From Pseudomonadota bacterium (lineage in GTDB: Bacteria; Pseudomonadota; Gammaproteobacteria; Steroidobacterales; Steroidobacteraceae), in the NCBI GenBank assembly GCA_021815905.1, contig JAKAZP010000013.1, positions 1 to 15,134 of the forward strand: a stretch of 15,134 nt of DNA. Direction: 5' to 3'. A program made the position numbers and the translations under genes. Under the pieces are notes generated by a model, which saw nothing but the letters and a program-made list of their open reading frames with translations, searched no databases and was not told where the DNA came from. This document shows, piece by piece, positions 1 to 9,559 of this stretch. Numbering within the stretch: position 1 is the stretch's first letter; each line of letters begins with the position of its first letter.

Positions 1-1992
<1,992 letters not shown>

Positions 1993-1993
1993 G

Positions 1994-3151
1994 TCAGCGC
2001 CCGGCGAGTCGCAGCTGCGCCTGCAGGCGGCGCAGCATCAGGTGGTTGAATCGCTCGAACAGCGGCTTCAGGTCGTGCGGTCCGGGGCTGGCCTCGGGAT
2101 GCCCCTGGAAGCCGAAGGCGGCGCGGTCGCGGAACGCGAGCCCCTGCAGCGAGCCGTCGAAGAGCGAGCGGTGCGTGGCGCGCACGTTGCCGGGCAGCGT
2201 CGTCTCGTCGACCGCGAAGCCGTGATTCTGGCTCGTGATGAACACGCGTCCGGAATCGAGATCCTGCACCGGGTGATTGGCGCCGTGATGGCCGAACTTC
2301 ATCTTCACGGTGCGCGCGCCGACGGCGAGGCCGAGGATCTGATGGCCGAGGCAGATGCCGAACACCGGAACGTCCGTCTCGAGGAGCTTGCGCGTCGCCT
2401 CGATCGCGTATTCGCAGGGCTCGGGGTCGCCGGGGCCGTTCGAGAGAAACACGCCGTCCGGGGCGAGCGCGAGGGCCTCTTCGGCGCCGGTCTGCGCCGG
2501 CACCACCGTCACCCGGCAGCCGAAATCGGCGAGCAGCCGCAGGATGTTGCGCTTGATGCCGAAGTCGTAGGCGACCACGTGCAGCCGCTGGTGCGCGCGC
2601 ACCGGCGCGCGCGCGCCCTCCGGCCAGACACTGCCCTCGTTCCACTGGAAGCTGCGCTTGGTGGTGACCACCTTCGCGAGATCCATGCCCTTCAGTCCCG
2701 GAAACTTGCGCGCCGCCTTGACCGCCGCGGCCGTGTCCACCTGCTCGCCGGTCATGATGCAGCCGGCCTGCGCGCCTTTCTCCCGCAGCACGCGGGTGAG
2801 GTGCCGGGTATCGATGCCCGAGATCGCGACCACACGCCCGCGCTCGAGAAACTCGCCGAGCGCCTCGTTGGACCGCCAGTTGCTCGCACGCGAGGGCAGG
2901 TCGCGGATCACGAGCCCGGCGGCGAAGATCTGCGCCGACTCGAGATCCTCGGGCGTCGCGCCGGTGTTGCCGATGTGCGGGCAGGTGAGGGTGACGATCT
3001 GACGGGCATAGGACGGGTCGGTGAGAATTTCCTGATAACCCGTCATGGCGGTGTTGAAAACGACTTCACCCGTGGTGTTGCCTTTGGCGCCGATCGACTG
3101 GCCGCGGAAGATGGTGCCGTCGGCCAGCGCGAGCACTGCGGGTACGCTCAC
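1994..3151 (-). CDS. carA: Carbamoyl-phosphate synthase small subunit (glutamine amidotransferase)
   Basis: Glutaminase subunit that hydrolyses glutamine and channels ammonia to CarB. The protein has 385 residues, a normal length. The N-terminal CPSase small-chain domain covers about residues 1-150 ([20 protein letters not shown] near 28-47). The class I amidotransferase domain follows from about 190, with nucleophile Cys267 in GICLGHQ and His351/Glu353 in [11 protein letters not shown]. The start is a GTG at 3151, with GAGG about 10 bases upstream; the [17 protein letters not shown] start fits the family. It heads a carA-carB operon with its own probable promoter about 270 bases upstream. 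The long, structured leader contains a repeat copy and an open frame ending in GTGA over this start codon (see separate entries). Confidence 0.98.
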   Translation of the reverse strand: MSVPAVLALADGTIFRGQSIGAKGNTTGEVVFNTAMTGYQEILTDPSYARQIVTLTCPHIGNTGATPEDLESAQIFAAGLVIRDLPSRASNWRSNEALGEFLERGRVVAISGIDTRHLTRVLREKGAQAGCIMTGEQVDTAAAVKAARKFPGLKGMDLAKVVTTKRSFQWNEGSVWPEGARAPVRAHQRLHVVAYDFGIKRNILRLLADFGCRVTVVPAQTGAEEALALAPDGVFLSNGPGDPEPCEYAIEATRKLLETDVPVFGICLGHQILGLAVGARTVKMKFGHHGANHPVQDLDSGRVFITSQNHGFAVDETTLPGNVRATHRSLFDGSLQGLAFRDRAAFGFQGHPEASPGPHDLKPLFERFNHLMLRRLQAQLRLAGR

Positions 3152-3369
3152 TGCAATCTAACCTCGTTATGTGCCCTCACCGCTCGAGCCGTGCCTGCAA
3201 TCGCGCCTCCCCGAGAGAGGCGCCACCCGGGCGGCGTGCGAAAGCAAGTGAGTAAGCGGCCCGGGGCCGTTCCCCGGGCCGCGGGATCGAAGGCGGCCGA
3301 GGGGCCGCGCTCGCGCAAAGGGCCGTCCGGCCGCTTTGCGCCCATGTACAAAGCGGGAGGAGTTCTCAT
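3148..3369 (-). CDS. Possible 73-codon leader ORF upstream of carA
   Basis: An open frame from ATG at 3369 to TGA at 3150-3148, predicted to encode 73 residues beginning [14 protein letters not shown] and rich in Arg, Ala and Pro. I do not recognise the product. In its favour, GGAGG lies 7 bases before the ATG, it lies wholly downstream of the predicted carA promoter, and its stop overlaps the carA GTG start (GTGA). That is a classic arrangement for translational coupling. Against it, random open frames are common at this GC content, and residues 9-45 are read through repeat copy A. It may be a regulatory leader peptide, a chance ORF that is translated, or nothing. Confidence 0.28.
   Translation of the reverse strand: MRTPPALYMGAKRPDGPLRERGPSAAFDPAARGTAPGRLLTCFRTPPGWRLSRGGAIAGTARAVRAHNEVRLQ
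3238..3346 (+). repeat. Intergenic stem-loop repeat, copy A (carA leader)
   Basis: About 109 bases related to copies B and C in this window. Given on the plus strand, it starts with GCGAAAGCAAGTGAGTAAGC. A perfect 11-bp stem with a 5-base loop follows (3256-3266 with 3272-3282), then the motif GCGGGATCGAAGG. The second stem is 6 bp with a 4-base loop (3293-3298 with 3303-3308). The third has GCGCAAAG pairing with CTTTGCGC (3313-3320 with 3334-3341) plus an inner 4-bp stem. It resembles a REP/BIME-type element in plan, but I do not recognise the family. It would be transcribed in the carA leader. Confidence 0.7.
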
Positions 3370-3384
3370 CGAACATCCTCCCGC
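3353..3384 (-). promoter_or_regulatory. Leader hairpin sequestering a Shine-Dalgarno sequence
   Basis: On the minus strand GCGGGAGGA (3384-3376) pairs perfectly with TCCTCCCGC (3361-3353). Inside, GTTC (3374-3371) pairs with GAAC (3365-3362), leaving one bulged base and the loop GATGA (3370-3366). The 5' arm is a strong Shine-Dalgarno (GGAGG) set 7 bases before the ATG displayed in the loop (3369-3367), and the 3' arm is the matching anti-Shine-Dalgarno. The hairpin would form about 30 bases into the predicted carA mRNA. Only TTT follows the stem, so it is a poor intrinsic terminator. A role in translational control is inference. Confidence 0.5.
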
Positions 3385-3420
3385 CTTGCATGGACTAACC
3401 CGTACACGGATTAGAATGAA

Positions 3421-3449
3421 ATTTTACGGTCCGCAGCCCCGAGTGTCCA
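3421..3449 (-). promoter_or_regulatory. Sigma-70-like promoter for carAB
   Basis: On the minus strand TGGACA (3449-3444) is followed after exactly 17 bases by TAAAAT (3426-3421). Each hexamer matches the sigma-70 consensus at 5 of 6 positions. The predicted transcription start is near 3414, about 260 bases before the carA start codon. It lies just past the dapB stop in an otherwise GC-rich region, which supports a separate carAB transcription unit. The start site itself is inferred. Confidence 0.6.
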
Positions 3450-3503
3450 CGGAATTCAGCCTCCCGCGCGCCCCGGCAGGCGGCGGCCCGCGACGCCCGG
3501 TCA

Positions 3504-4328
3504 TCATACAAATTGCTGATTATCATAGAGAATATCCCGCATCGCATAGCGCCCTGGGGGCCGCCCCGCAAGCCAGAGCGCCGCCCGCAGCGCCCCGCGC
3601 GCGAAGATCGCGCGGTCGCTCGCCCGATGGCCGAGCGTCAGCTGCTCGCCGGGGCCGGCGAGCAGCACGGTGTGCTCACCCACCAGATCCCCGCCTCGAA
3701 CGACGGCGAAACCGATCTCCCCTTGCCGCCGCGGCCCGACCCGGGACCGCCCGGCGCCGGCGGTGGCCTCCTCGGCGGCCAACCCGCGGCCATCGGCCGC
3801 CGCGCGGGCGAGGGACAGCGCGGTGCCCGAGGGGGCATCGCGCTTCGTGCGATGGTGGGCCTCCAGGATCTCGATGTCGAAGTCCTCGGGCAGCGAGCGG
3901 GCGGCGATCCGCACCAGCTCCTCGAGCAGCGTCACGCCGAGACTGGTATTGCTCGCGATGAGCAGCGGGATCTCGCGCGCGGCCGCAACCAGCCCGGTTT
4001 CGGGAAGCTCGGCGTCGATTCCGGTCGTGCCGATCAGCAGCGGCTTGCGTGCGGTGCGGCAGGCGGCGAGCAGCGGGCCGGTCGCCTGCGGCTGGGAGAA
4101 ATCGACCACCACGTCGGCGCCCGCGAGCGCCGCCGAGGGGTCGCAAGTGACCGCCACCCCGAGCGGCCCGGCGCCGGCGAGCTCGCCGGCATCGCGCCCG
4201 AGACTGGCGCTGCCCGGCGAGGCGAGCGCTCCGGTGACGATGATCTCGGGAAACTCCGTGGCGGTGCGCACCAGCGCCCGGCCCATGCGCCCGCTGATTC
4301 CGACGATGACGGTGCGAACCCCCTGCAC
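3504..4328 (-). CDS. dapB: 4-hydroxy-tetrahydrodipicolinate reductase
   Basis: NAD(P)H-dependent reductase of the lysine/diaminopimelate pathway, making tetrahydrodipicolinate for lysine and peptidoglycan. The product has 274 residues, a typical length. The Rossmann dinucleotide-binding loop GISGRMGR is at 10-17, the conserved GTTG at 100-103, and the catalytic/substrate-binding signature EAHHRTKRDAPSGTAL at 156-171 (His158/159, Lys162). The C-terminal domain has EHTVLLAGPGEQLTLGHRA. The likely start is GTG at 4328 (MQGVRTVIVGISG), 10 bases after the dnaJ stop, so it probably sits in the dnaK-dnaJ transcription unit. It ends in tandem stops TGATGA. Its last ~15 codons are AT-richer than the surroundings. 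dnaJ–dapB–carA order is conserved in many gammaproteobacteria. Confidence 0.97.
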   Translation of the reverse strand: MQGVRTVIVGISGRMGRALVRTATEFPEIIVTGALASPGSASLGRDAGELAGAGPLGVAVTCDPSAALAGADVVVDFSQPQATGPLLAACRTARKPLLIGTTGIDAELPETGLVAAAREIPLLIASNTSLGVTLLEELVRIAARSLPEDFDIEILEAHHRTKRDAPSGTALSLARAAADGRGLAAEEATAGAGRSRVGPRRQGEIGFAVVRGGDLVGEHTVLLAGPGEQLTLGHRASDRAIFARGALRAALWLAGRPPGRYAMRDILYDNQQFV

Positions 4329-4338
4329 GCGCGCTCGC

Positions 4339-5478
4339 TCAGGCGCCCGAGAAGAAGCGCTTCACGCCCTCGAAAAAACCCTTCTCGCGCGGGGCGTGCC
4401 GCTGTCCGTCCTGCCGCAACGACTCCTCGAGCTTGCGGATCAGCTCGCGCTGCTCCGCGTTGAGGTTCACCGGAGTCTCGACCACGAGCCGGCAGAACAG
4501 ATCCCCGCGCGAGCTGCCGCGCACGGGCTTCACCCCCTTGTCGCGAAGCCGCAGCACGCGGCCGGACTGCGTCTCGGCGGGAATCTTCAGGGTCACGTGG
4601 CCGTCGAGAGTCGGGACTTCCACCGATCCGCCGAGCGCCGCGGTGGCGAAGCTGATCGGCACTTCGCAGGAGAGATGCTCGCCGTCGCGCTCGAAGATCG
4701 GGTGCTCGCGCACCTGCACCTCGACGTAAAGGTCGCCGGCGGGGCCGCCGTTGCGTCCCGCCTCCCCTTCCCCCGACAGCCGGATCCGGTCGCCGGTATC
4801 GACCCCGGGGGGAACCTTGACGGAAAGCTTGCGCGTACGCCGCACGCGACCTTGCCCGAGGCAGACGTCGCAGGGGTTCCTGACGAGGGTTCCGACGCCG
4901 CGGCAGCGCGGACAGGTCTGCTGCAACTGGAAGAATCCCTGCGAAATGCGCACCTGTCCGGAGCCGCCGCAGGTCTCGCAGGTGACCGGGGCGCTGCCCT
5001 TTGCGGCCCCGGTGCCGTGGCAGCTTTCGCATGCATCGAGCTTCGGCACCTCGATTTCGACCGTGTGGCCGAAGACCGCCTGATCGAGCTCGAGCTCGAG
5101 CTCGTAGCGCAGGTCCGCGCCGCGGAAAACCTGCGCCCTGCCGCCGCGGCGGGACGTGCCGAAGATGTCTCCGAACACTTCGCCGAAGATGTCGCTGAAC
5201 GCATCCCCGGGACCGAACCCGCCCGCGCGGCCGCGCGCGCCCGCCGCGGCCGCCTCGACGCCCGCGTGCCCGTACTGATCGTAGGCGGCGCGCTTTGGGG
5301 CGTCGGTGAGCACCTCGCAGGCCTCCTTGGCCTCCTTGAAGCGCTCCTCGGCCTCCTTGTCATCGGGATTGCGATCGGGGTGGTATTTCATCGCGAGGCG
5401 GCGGTAAGCCTTCTTGATCTCCGCCTCGGTGGCCGTCCTCGGTACGTCGAGTACCTTGTAGTAATCGCGCTTCGACAT
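4339..5478 (-). CDS. dnaJ: Chaperone protein DnaJ (Hsp40)
   Basis: Co-chaperone that delivers unfolded clients to DnaK and stimulates its ATPase. From ATG at 5478 the protein is 379 residues. It has a J domain with HPD at 33-35, a Gly/Phe-rich linker at about 75-118, and four zinc-binding CxxCxGxG repeats (Cys150/153, 167/170, 189/192, 203/206). The C-terminal client-binding domains end in [16 protein letters not shown] chose the ATG giving [12 protein letters not shown] because it aligns with the family. A GTG at 5493 would add five residues and has GGTGA upstream, so it remains possible. It follows dnaK after a 158-base gap containing repeat copy B, and dapB follows 10 bases later. Confidence 0.97.
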   Translation of the reverse strand: MSKRDYYKVLDVPRTATEAEIKKAYRRLAMKYHPDRNPDDKEAEERFKEAKEACEVLTDAPKRAAYDQYGHAGVEAAAAGARGRAGGFGPGDAFSDIFGEVFGDIFGTSRRGGRAQVFRGADLRYELELELDQAVFGHTVEIEVPKLDACESCHGTGAAKGSAPVTCETCGGSGQVRISQGFFQLQQTCPRCRGVGTLVRNPCDVCLGQGRVRRTRKLSVKVPPGVDTGDRIRLSGEGEAGRNGGPAGDLYVEVQVREHPIFERDGEHLSCEVPISFATAALGGSVEVPTLDGHVTLKIPAETQSGRVLRLRDKGVKPVRGSSRGDLFCRLVVETPVNLNAEQRELIRKLEESLRQDGQRHAPREKGFFEGVKRFFSGA

Positions 5479-5579
5479 CTTGGCTACTGTCACATATCAC
5501 CGCGCCGCCCGCCACGATCCCGTACGCGCTTCTTGCGGCCTCACCCGAGCGGCCCGACCGCTCCCTGCCTCGCGCGCGA

Positions 5580-5636
5580 TGCGAAAGCCGCTCGCCAGGC
5601 AGCCCAGGGCCGTCCCCGGGCCGCGGGACCGAAGGA
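5580..5636 (+). repeat. Intergenic stem-loop repeat, copy B (dnaK–dnaJ gap)
   Basis: A shortened copy of the repeat family, abutting the dnaK stop codon. It has TGCGAAAGCCG, then GCAGCCCAGGG (5599-5609), a 4-base loop, and CCCCGGGCCGC (5614-5624), followed by GGGACCGAAGGA. The stem has two non-Watson-Crick positions that become G·U pairs in the minus-strand RNA. The second and third stems seen in copies A and C are absent. In the dnaK-dnaJ transcript this hairpin would form right after the dnaK stop and could attenuate transcription or protect the dnaK 3' end; that role is inference. Confidence 0.6.
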
Positions 5637-7592
5637 TCAGGACGCCTTGCGCCCCTTGTCCTTGACTTCCTCGAACTCGGCGTCGACGACATCCTCGCGC
5701 CCGCCGCCCGGCTGAGCGCCCCCGGCGCCCGATGCCTGCGAGCCGCCCGCGGAGCCGGCGCCCTCGCCGGGCTCGCCCGCGGAGGCAGCGCGCTGAGCGA
5801 TGCCGGCGGCGGCCTGCGCCAGCGCTTCGGACTTCTTCTCGATGACGTTCCGGTCGTCGCCCTTCAGCGCGGTGCGCAGATCCGAGATCGCCGACTCGAC
5901 GCCCGCCCGCTCCGCCGGCTGCACCTTGTCGCCGAGGTCCTTCAGGCTTCGCTCGACGGCGTGGATCATCGCATCGGCCTTGTTGCGCGTCTCGACCAGC
6001 TCGCGGAAGCGCTTGTCCTCGGCCGCATGGGCCTCGGCATCGCGCACCATGCGCTTGATCTCGTCCTCGTTGAGGCCGCTCGAGGCCTTGATCACGATCT
6101 TTTGCTCGCGTCCGGTCGCCTTGTCCTTCGCCGAGACGTTGAGAATGCCGTTCGCATCGATGTCGAAGGACACCTCGATCTGCGGCATGCCCCGCGGCGC
6201 CGGCGAGATGTCCGACAGGTCGAACTTGCCGAGCGACTTGTTGTCGACCGATCGCTCGCGCTCGCCCTGCAGGACGTGGATGGTCACCGCCGTCTGATTG
6301 TCGTCGGCGGTCGAGAACACCTGCGAGGCGCGGGTCGGAACGGTGGTGTTCTTCTCGATGAGCTTGGTCATCACGCCCCCGAGGGTCTCGATCCCGAGCG
6401 ACAGCGGGGTCACGTCGAGCAGCAGAACGTCCTTGACCTCCCCGGTGAGGACGCCCGCCTGAATGGCGGCGCCGACGGCCACGGCCTCGTCGGGATTGAC
6501 GTCCTTGCGCGGCTCGCGCCCGAATAAATCCTTCACGTACTTCTGCACGAGCGGCATGCGAGTCTGGCCACCGACCAGAATGACTTCGGCGATGTCGCTC
6601 GTGGAGACTCCCGCATCCTTGATGGCGGTGCGGCACGGAGCGATCGTCTTCTGCACCAGCTCCTCGACCAGCGACTCGAGCTTCGCGCGGGTCAGCTTGA
6701 TGTTGAGATGCTTCGGTCCCGAGGCATCGGCGGTGATGTACGGCAGATTGATGTCGGTCTGCTGCGTCGAGGAGAGCTCGATCTTCGCCTTCTCCGACGC
6801 CTCCTTCAGGCGCTGCATCGCGAGCGGATCCCGGCGCACGTCGACGCCGGACTCCTTCTGGAACTCCTCGGCGAGGAAATTGATGATGCGCAGATCGAAG
6901 TCCTCGCCCCCGAGGAAGGTGTCGCCGTTGGTCGAGAGCACCTCGAACTGACGCTCGCCGTCGACTTCCGCGATCTCGATGATCGAGATGTCGAAGGTGC
7001 CGCCGCCGAGGTCATACACGGCGATCTTGCGATCGCCCCCCTGCTTGTCGAGCCCGTAGGCGAGGGATGCGGCGGTCGGCTCGTTGATGATGCGCTTGAC
7101 CTCGAGACCGGCGATGCGGCCGGCATCCTTGGTCGCCTGGCGCTGGGAATCATTGAAGTAGGCGGGCACCGTGATCACGGCCTCCGTGACCGGCTCGCCG
7201 AGATAATCCTCGGCCGTCTTCTTCATCTTCATGAGCACCCGGGCGGAGATCTCGGGCGGGGCCATTTTCTTCCCCTGCGCGTCCACCCAGGCGTCGCCGT
7301 TGTCGGCGCGCACGATCTTGTAGGGGACCATCTTGATGTCCCGCTGCACGACCTCGTCCTCGAACTTGCGGCCGATGAGGCGCTTGACGGCGAACAGGGT
7401 ATTGTGCGGATTGGTGACCGCCTGGCGCTTGGCGGGCTGGCCGACCAGCACCTCGTTGTCCTTGGTGAAGGCGACGATCGACGGCGTGGTACGGTCCCCC
7501 TCGCTGTTCTCGATCACGCGGGGCTTGCCGCCCTCCATGATGGCGACGCACGAATTGGTCGTGCCGAGGTCGATGCCGATTACCTTTGCCAT
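5637..7592 (-). CDS. dnaK: Molecular chaperone DnaK (Hsp70)
   Basis: ATP-dependent Hsp70 that binds exposed hydrophobic segments, working with DnaJ and GrpE in the cytoplasm. It has 651 residues, normal for a proteobacterial DnaK. The nucleotide-binding domain starts [20 protein letters not shown], with Thr199 in [10 protein letters not shown] (the autophosphorylation site of E. coli). The interdomain linker VLLLDV is at 389-394, followed by the substrate-binding domain and lid. A Gly/Ala/Ser-rich tail ends [11 protein letters not shown], with the usual [12 protein letters not shown] lies 8 bases before the ATG. The 110-base gap from grpE holds a sigma-32-like promoter. Repeat copy B follows the stop codon. 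Confidence 0.99.
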   Translation of the reverse strand: MAKVIGIDLGTTNSCVAIMEGGKPRVIENSEGDRTTPSIVAFTKDNEVLVGQPAKRQAVTNPHNTLFAVKRLIGRKFEDEVVQRDIKMVPYKIVRADNGDAWVDAQGKKMAPPEISARVLMKMKKTAEDYLGEPVTEAVITVPAYFNDSQRQATKDAGRIAGLEVKRIINEPTAASLAYGLDKQGGDRKIAVYDLGGGTFDISIIEIAEVDGERQFEVLSTNGDTFLGGEDFDLRIINFLAEEFQKESGVDVRRDPLAMQRLKEASEKAKIELSSTQQTDINLPYITADASGPKHLNIKLTRAKLESLVEELVQKTIAPCRTAIKDAGVSTSDIAEVILVGGQTRMPLVQKYVKDLFGREPRKDVNPDEAVAVGAAIQAGVLTGEVKDVLLLDVTPLSLGIETLGGVMTKLIEKNTTVPTRASQVFSTADDNQTAVTIHVLQGERERSVDNKSLGKFDLSDISPAPRGMPQIEVSFDIDANGILNVSAKDKATGREQKIVIKASSGLNEDEIKRMVRDAEAHAAEDKRFRELVETRNKADAMIHAVERSLKDLGDKVQPAERAGVESAISDLRTALKGDDRNVIEKKSEALAQAAAGIAQRAASAGEPGEGAGSAGGSQASGAGGAQPGGGREDVVDAEFEEVKDKGRKAS

Positions 7593-7643
7593 GGGTTTAC
7601 TCCGCCAGAGTCTCGTTCCAAAAGAGGGATGTTCCGAGGGTAC

Positions 7644-7672
7644 TTACTGGGTGTACGCCGCGCCGATTCAAG
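7644..7672 (-). promoter_or_regulatory. Candidate sigma-32 heat-shock promoter for dnaK
   Basis: On the minus strand CTTGAAT (7672-7666) is followed after 13 bases by ACCCAGTAA (7652-7644). The sigma-32 consensus is CTTGAAA, 13-14 bases, CCCCATNTA. The -35 part matches at 6 of 7 positions and the -10 part at about 6 of 9. It lies in the grpE–dnaK gap, about 50 bases before the dnaK ATG, and would boost dnaK-dnaJ above hrcA-grpE on heat shock. This rests on motif matching only. Confidence 0.5.
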
Positions 7673-7702
7673 GCCGGGCTGGCGATTTCGCGACCCCGCG
7701 CC

Positions 7703-8290
7703 TCAGCGGTGCCGTCCCGCTGGCGCCCCGGAGGGGGCCTTGGAGACGATCACCCGGGCGGGACGGATGAGACGGCCGTTGAGCGCGTAGCCGGTCTGCA
7801 CGACCTGGATCACCGTATTGGGCTCGGCGGTCGCGGATTCCTGGGCCAGCATCGCCTCGTGCCGGCTCGGGTCGAAGGGCTCCCCGAGCGGCCGGATCGC
7901 GGTCACGCCGAGTCTCTCCAGAGCCTTGGACAGCAGCTGCAGCGTCGCCTCCTGGCCCTGCTTGAGGCTCTGCGCGTCCACCTCGCGGGTATCGGCGCTC
8001 TGCACCGCGAGCTCCAGGCTGTCGCGCACCGGCAGCAGCTCGGCGGCGAACTTCTCGAGACCGTAGCGATTGGCGGCCTCGATGTCGCGCTGGGCGCGCT
8101 TGCGCACGTTGTCGAGCTCCGCCACGGCCCGCAGGTACTGATCCCAATTGCCGCGAGCACGCTCTTCCGCCCGGGTCAGCGCCTGCTGCAGCGTCTCGAG
8201 CTCGGCCGGGGAAGATCCCTCATCGGGCAGACCGCCCGCCGCGGGTAGCCCCTCGCGAGGCTCGCGCCTGCCGTTTTGCTCGCTGCTCAT
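7703..8290 (-). CDS. grpE: Nucleotide exchange factor GrpE
   Basis: Releases ADP from DnaK so the chaperone cycle can continue. It has 195 residues, typical length. An acidic, disordered N-terminus (about 1-35) leads into the long dimeric helix (LQQALTRAEERARGNWDQYL, about 34-53) and LDNVRKRAQRDIEAANRYGLEKF. The C-terminal beta domain carries FDPSRHEAM and the VIQVVQTGYALNGRLIRPARVIVS signature region. GGAGGT sits 7 bases before the ATG. A 41-codon open frame from the preceding gap ends in ATGA over this start. It sits between hrcA (132-base gap with repeat copy C) and dnaK, the standard gammaproteobacterial order. Confidence 0.98.
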   Translation of the reverse strand: MSSEQNGRREPREGLPAAGGLPDEGSSPAELETLQQALTRAEERARGNWDQYLRAVAELDNVRKRAQRDIEAANRYGLEKFAAELLPVRDSLELAVQSADTREVDAQSLKQGQEATLQLLSKALERLGVTAIRPLGEPFDPSRHEAMLAQESATAEPNTVIQVVQTGYALNGRLIRPARVIVSKAPSGAPAGRHR

Positions 8291-8307
8291 CCAGGAACCT
8301 CCGCGGT

Positions 8308-8412
8308 ACGAAAGCCAGTAAGCGCGGCTCGGGGCTGCTCCCTGAGCCGCAGGACCGAAGGCGGCGAAACAGCCGCGCTCGCCCGCAGCGCCGCAGGCGA
8401 CTTCGGGTCCAT
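8308..8412 (+). repeat. Intergenic stem-loop repeat, copy C (hrcA–grpE gap)
   Basis: About 105 bases homologous to copy A over its whole length. It has ACGAAAGCCAGTAAGCG, then an 11-bp stem with a 5-base loop (8324-8334 with 8340-8350; one G·T position), then AGGACCGAAGG. The second stem is 5 bp (8361-8365 with 8372-8376) and the third is TCGCC/GGCGA (8379-8383 with 8396-8400). Relative to copy A, one C-G pair in the first stem is replaced by T-A on both sides, a compensatory change. It fills most of the 132-base gap between hrcA and grpE. Confidence 0.68.
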
Positions 8413-8422
8413 CAGGTCGGGA

Positions 8423-9496
8423 TCAACGGCGCGAATTCAAGGCGGCGCCGAGAAGTTTCGCCGTCATGTCGACGATCGGAATCACCCGCTCGTAGGCCAT
8501 GCGCGTGGGGCCGATCACCCCGAGCACCCCCACCGCCGAGTCCGGCGAATCCGCCGATCCGTAGGGCGCCGCGACCAGGCTGCAGTCGTCGAGGATCTGG
8601 TAACCGGATTCGTGGCCGATGAAGATCTGCACCCCTTCCGCGCGCAGACTCTGATCGAGCAGGTGCAGGAAGTCGCGCTTCTCGTTGAACGCCTCGAACA
8701 GGCGCTTCAGTCTCTCGACGCTCGAGAGCTCCCCGACCCCCATGAGATTGGTCTCGCCCTTGATCACGTATTCGAGCCCCTCATCGGCGGCGGCGCCGGA
8801 TTCGAACACGTGCTGTGCCACCGAGATGGCGTCCAGCATGATCTGGTTCATGTGCGCGTGCGTCTCGCTCAACTGCCGCAGGATCTCATGGCGCACCTGG
8901 CCGAGCGAGCGGCCACGGAATTGCTCGTTGAGGTAGTTCGAGGCGCGCTTGAGCTCATCGGGCGAGAAGTAGCGCCCGAGGCGCACGATGCGGTTCTGCA
9001 CCTCGCGCTCCCCGTACACCAGCACGGCGAGCACACGATTCTCCGAGAGCCCGACGAACTCGATCTGGGTGATGGAGGCATGGGCGCTGCGCGGCAGCGT
9101 GACCACCCCGGCGAGATGCGTGAGACTCGAGAGCAGCTGCGAGACGGTGGCGATGAGATCTTTCGAGTTCTCGCGGCCGCTCTCGAACTGGCGGCGGATC
9201 TCGGCGGCGGCGGCCTCGTCGACCGTCTGCACCCGCAACAGCGAATCGACGAAGAAGCGGTAGCCCTTGTCCGTCGGAATGCGCCCGGCGGAGGTGTGCG
9301 GGGAGGCGACGAAGCCGAGCTCTTCGAGGTCGGCCATCACGTTGCGGATCGTCGCCGAGGAAAGCTGCAACCCCGATTCCCGCGACAGCGAGCGCGAGCC
9401 CACGGGCTGGCCGTCGCGGATGTAGCTCTCGACCAGCACCCGCAGCAGGTGTTGAGCCCGATCGTTGAGCTGCTCTTCGCGGCCTTCCTGAGTCAT
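8423..9496 (-). CDS. hrcA: Heat-inducible transcription repressor HrcA
   Basis: DNA-binding repressor of chaperone genes that recognises CIRCE inverted repeats. From ATG at 9496 the product is 357 residues, a normal length. The N-terminal winged helix includes SSATIRNVMADLEELGFVAS and then HTSAGRIPTDKGYRFFVDSL. A GAF-like middle and C-terminal region follow, with a C-terminus containing GVLGVIGPTRMAYERVIPIV. The frame stays open upstream across nadK, but the homologous part starts with MTQEGREEQLNDRAQHLLRV. No Shine-Dalgarno precedes the ATG, and a -10-like box ends 9 bases before it. No CIRCE sequence is visible near this gene, grpE or dnaK. Confidence 0.97.
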   Translation of the reverse strand: MTQEGREEQLNDRAQHLLRVLVESYIRDGQPVGSRSLSRESGLQLSSATIRNVMADLEELGFVASPHTSAGRIPTDKGYRFFVDSLLRVQTVDEAAAAEIRRQFESGRENSKDLIATVSQLLSSLTHLAGVVTLPRSAHASITQIEFVGLSENRVLAVLVYGEREVQNRIVRLGRYFSPDELKRASNYLNEQFRGRSLGQVRHEILRQLSETHAHMNQIMLDAISVAQHVFESGAAADEGLEYVIKGETNLMGVGELSSVERLKRLFEAFNEKRDFLHLLDQSLRAEGVQIFIGHESGYQILDDCSLVAAPYGSADSPDSAVGVLGVIGPTRMAYERVIPIVDMTAKLLGAALNSRR

Positions 9497-9505
9497 ATGC
9501 CAAAA

Positions 9506-9532
9506 ACTATAGACGGGCGAGGCGACCGTCAA
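9506..9532 (-). promoter_or_regulatory. Sigma-70-like promoter for hrcA
   Basis: On the minus strand TTGACG (9532-9527) and TATAGT (9511-9506) are separated by 15 bases, shorter than the ideal 17. Each hexamer matches the consensus at 5 of 6 positions. Transcription should start near 9499, leaving only about three bases before the hrcA ATG at 9496. The GCTTGACG part faintly resembles a sigma-32 -35 box, but no properly spaced sigma-32 -10 follows. Confidence 0.45.
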
Positions 9533-9550
9533 GCAACGCTCGCAGCCTCC

Positions 9551-9559
9551 TGCTACGAT
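9551..9559 (+). promoter_or_regulatory. Extended -10 promoter element for nadK
   Basis: TGCTACGAT is an extended -10 (TG-N-TACGAT, 5 of 6 in the hexamer). It ends 7 bases before the nadK ATG at 9567, so transcription would begin at or next to the start codon and the mRNA would be leaderless. There is no clear -35 hexamer at the right distance and no Shine-Dalgarno. Confidence 0.42.

Larger units (their letters stand above)
3152..3503 (-). other. dapB–carA intergenic region, carA leader
   Basis: The only gap longer than 300 bases without an established gene. Read on the minus strand, it begins after the tandem dapB stops (TGATGA). It then holds a sigma-70-like promoter (3421-3449) and a hairpin with a buried Shine-Dalgarno (3353-3384). 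Next come repeat copy A with three further hairpins (3238-3346) and about 85 bases of unremarkable GC-rich sequence before the carA GTG. If the promoter is real, carAB mRNA carries a leader of roughly 260 bases. I see no PyrR- or ArgR-type site that I could defend, and no poly-U terminator. Confidence 0.7.

Noticed and set aside
3353..3384. Intrinsic terminator after dapB
   Set aside because: The stem is strong, but only three T residues follow and it lies downstream of the carA promoter; the buried Shine-Dalgarno reading explains it better.
6708..7790. 360-codon plus-strand open frame opposite dnaK
   Set aside because: Antisense of dnaK. Such frames are a well-known artefact of dnaK codon use and have misled annotation before; no recognisable domain.
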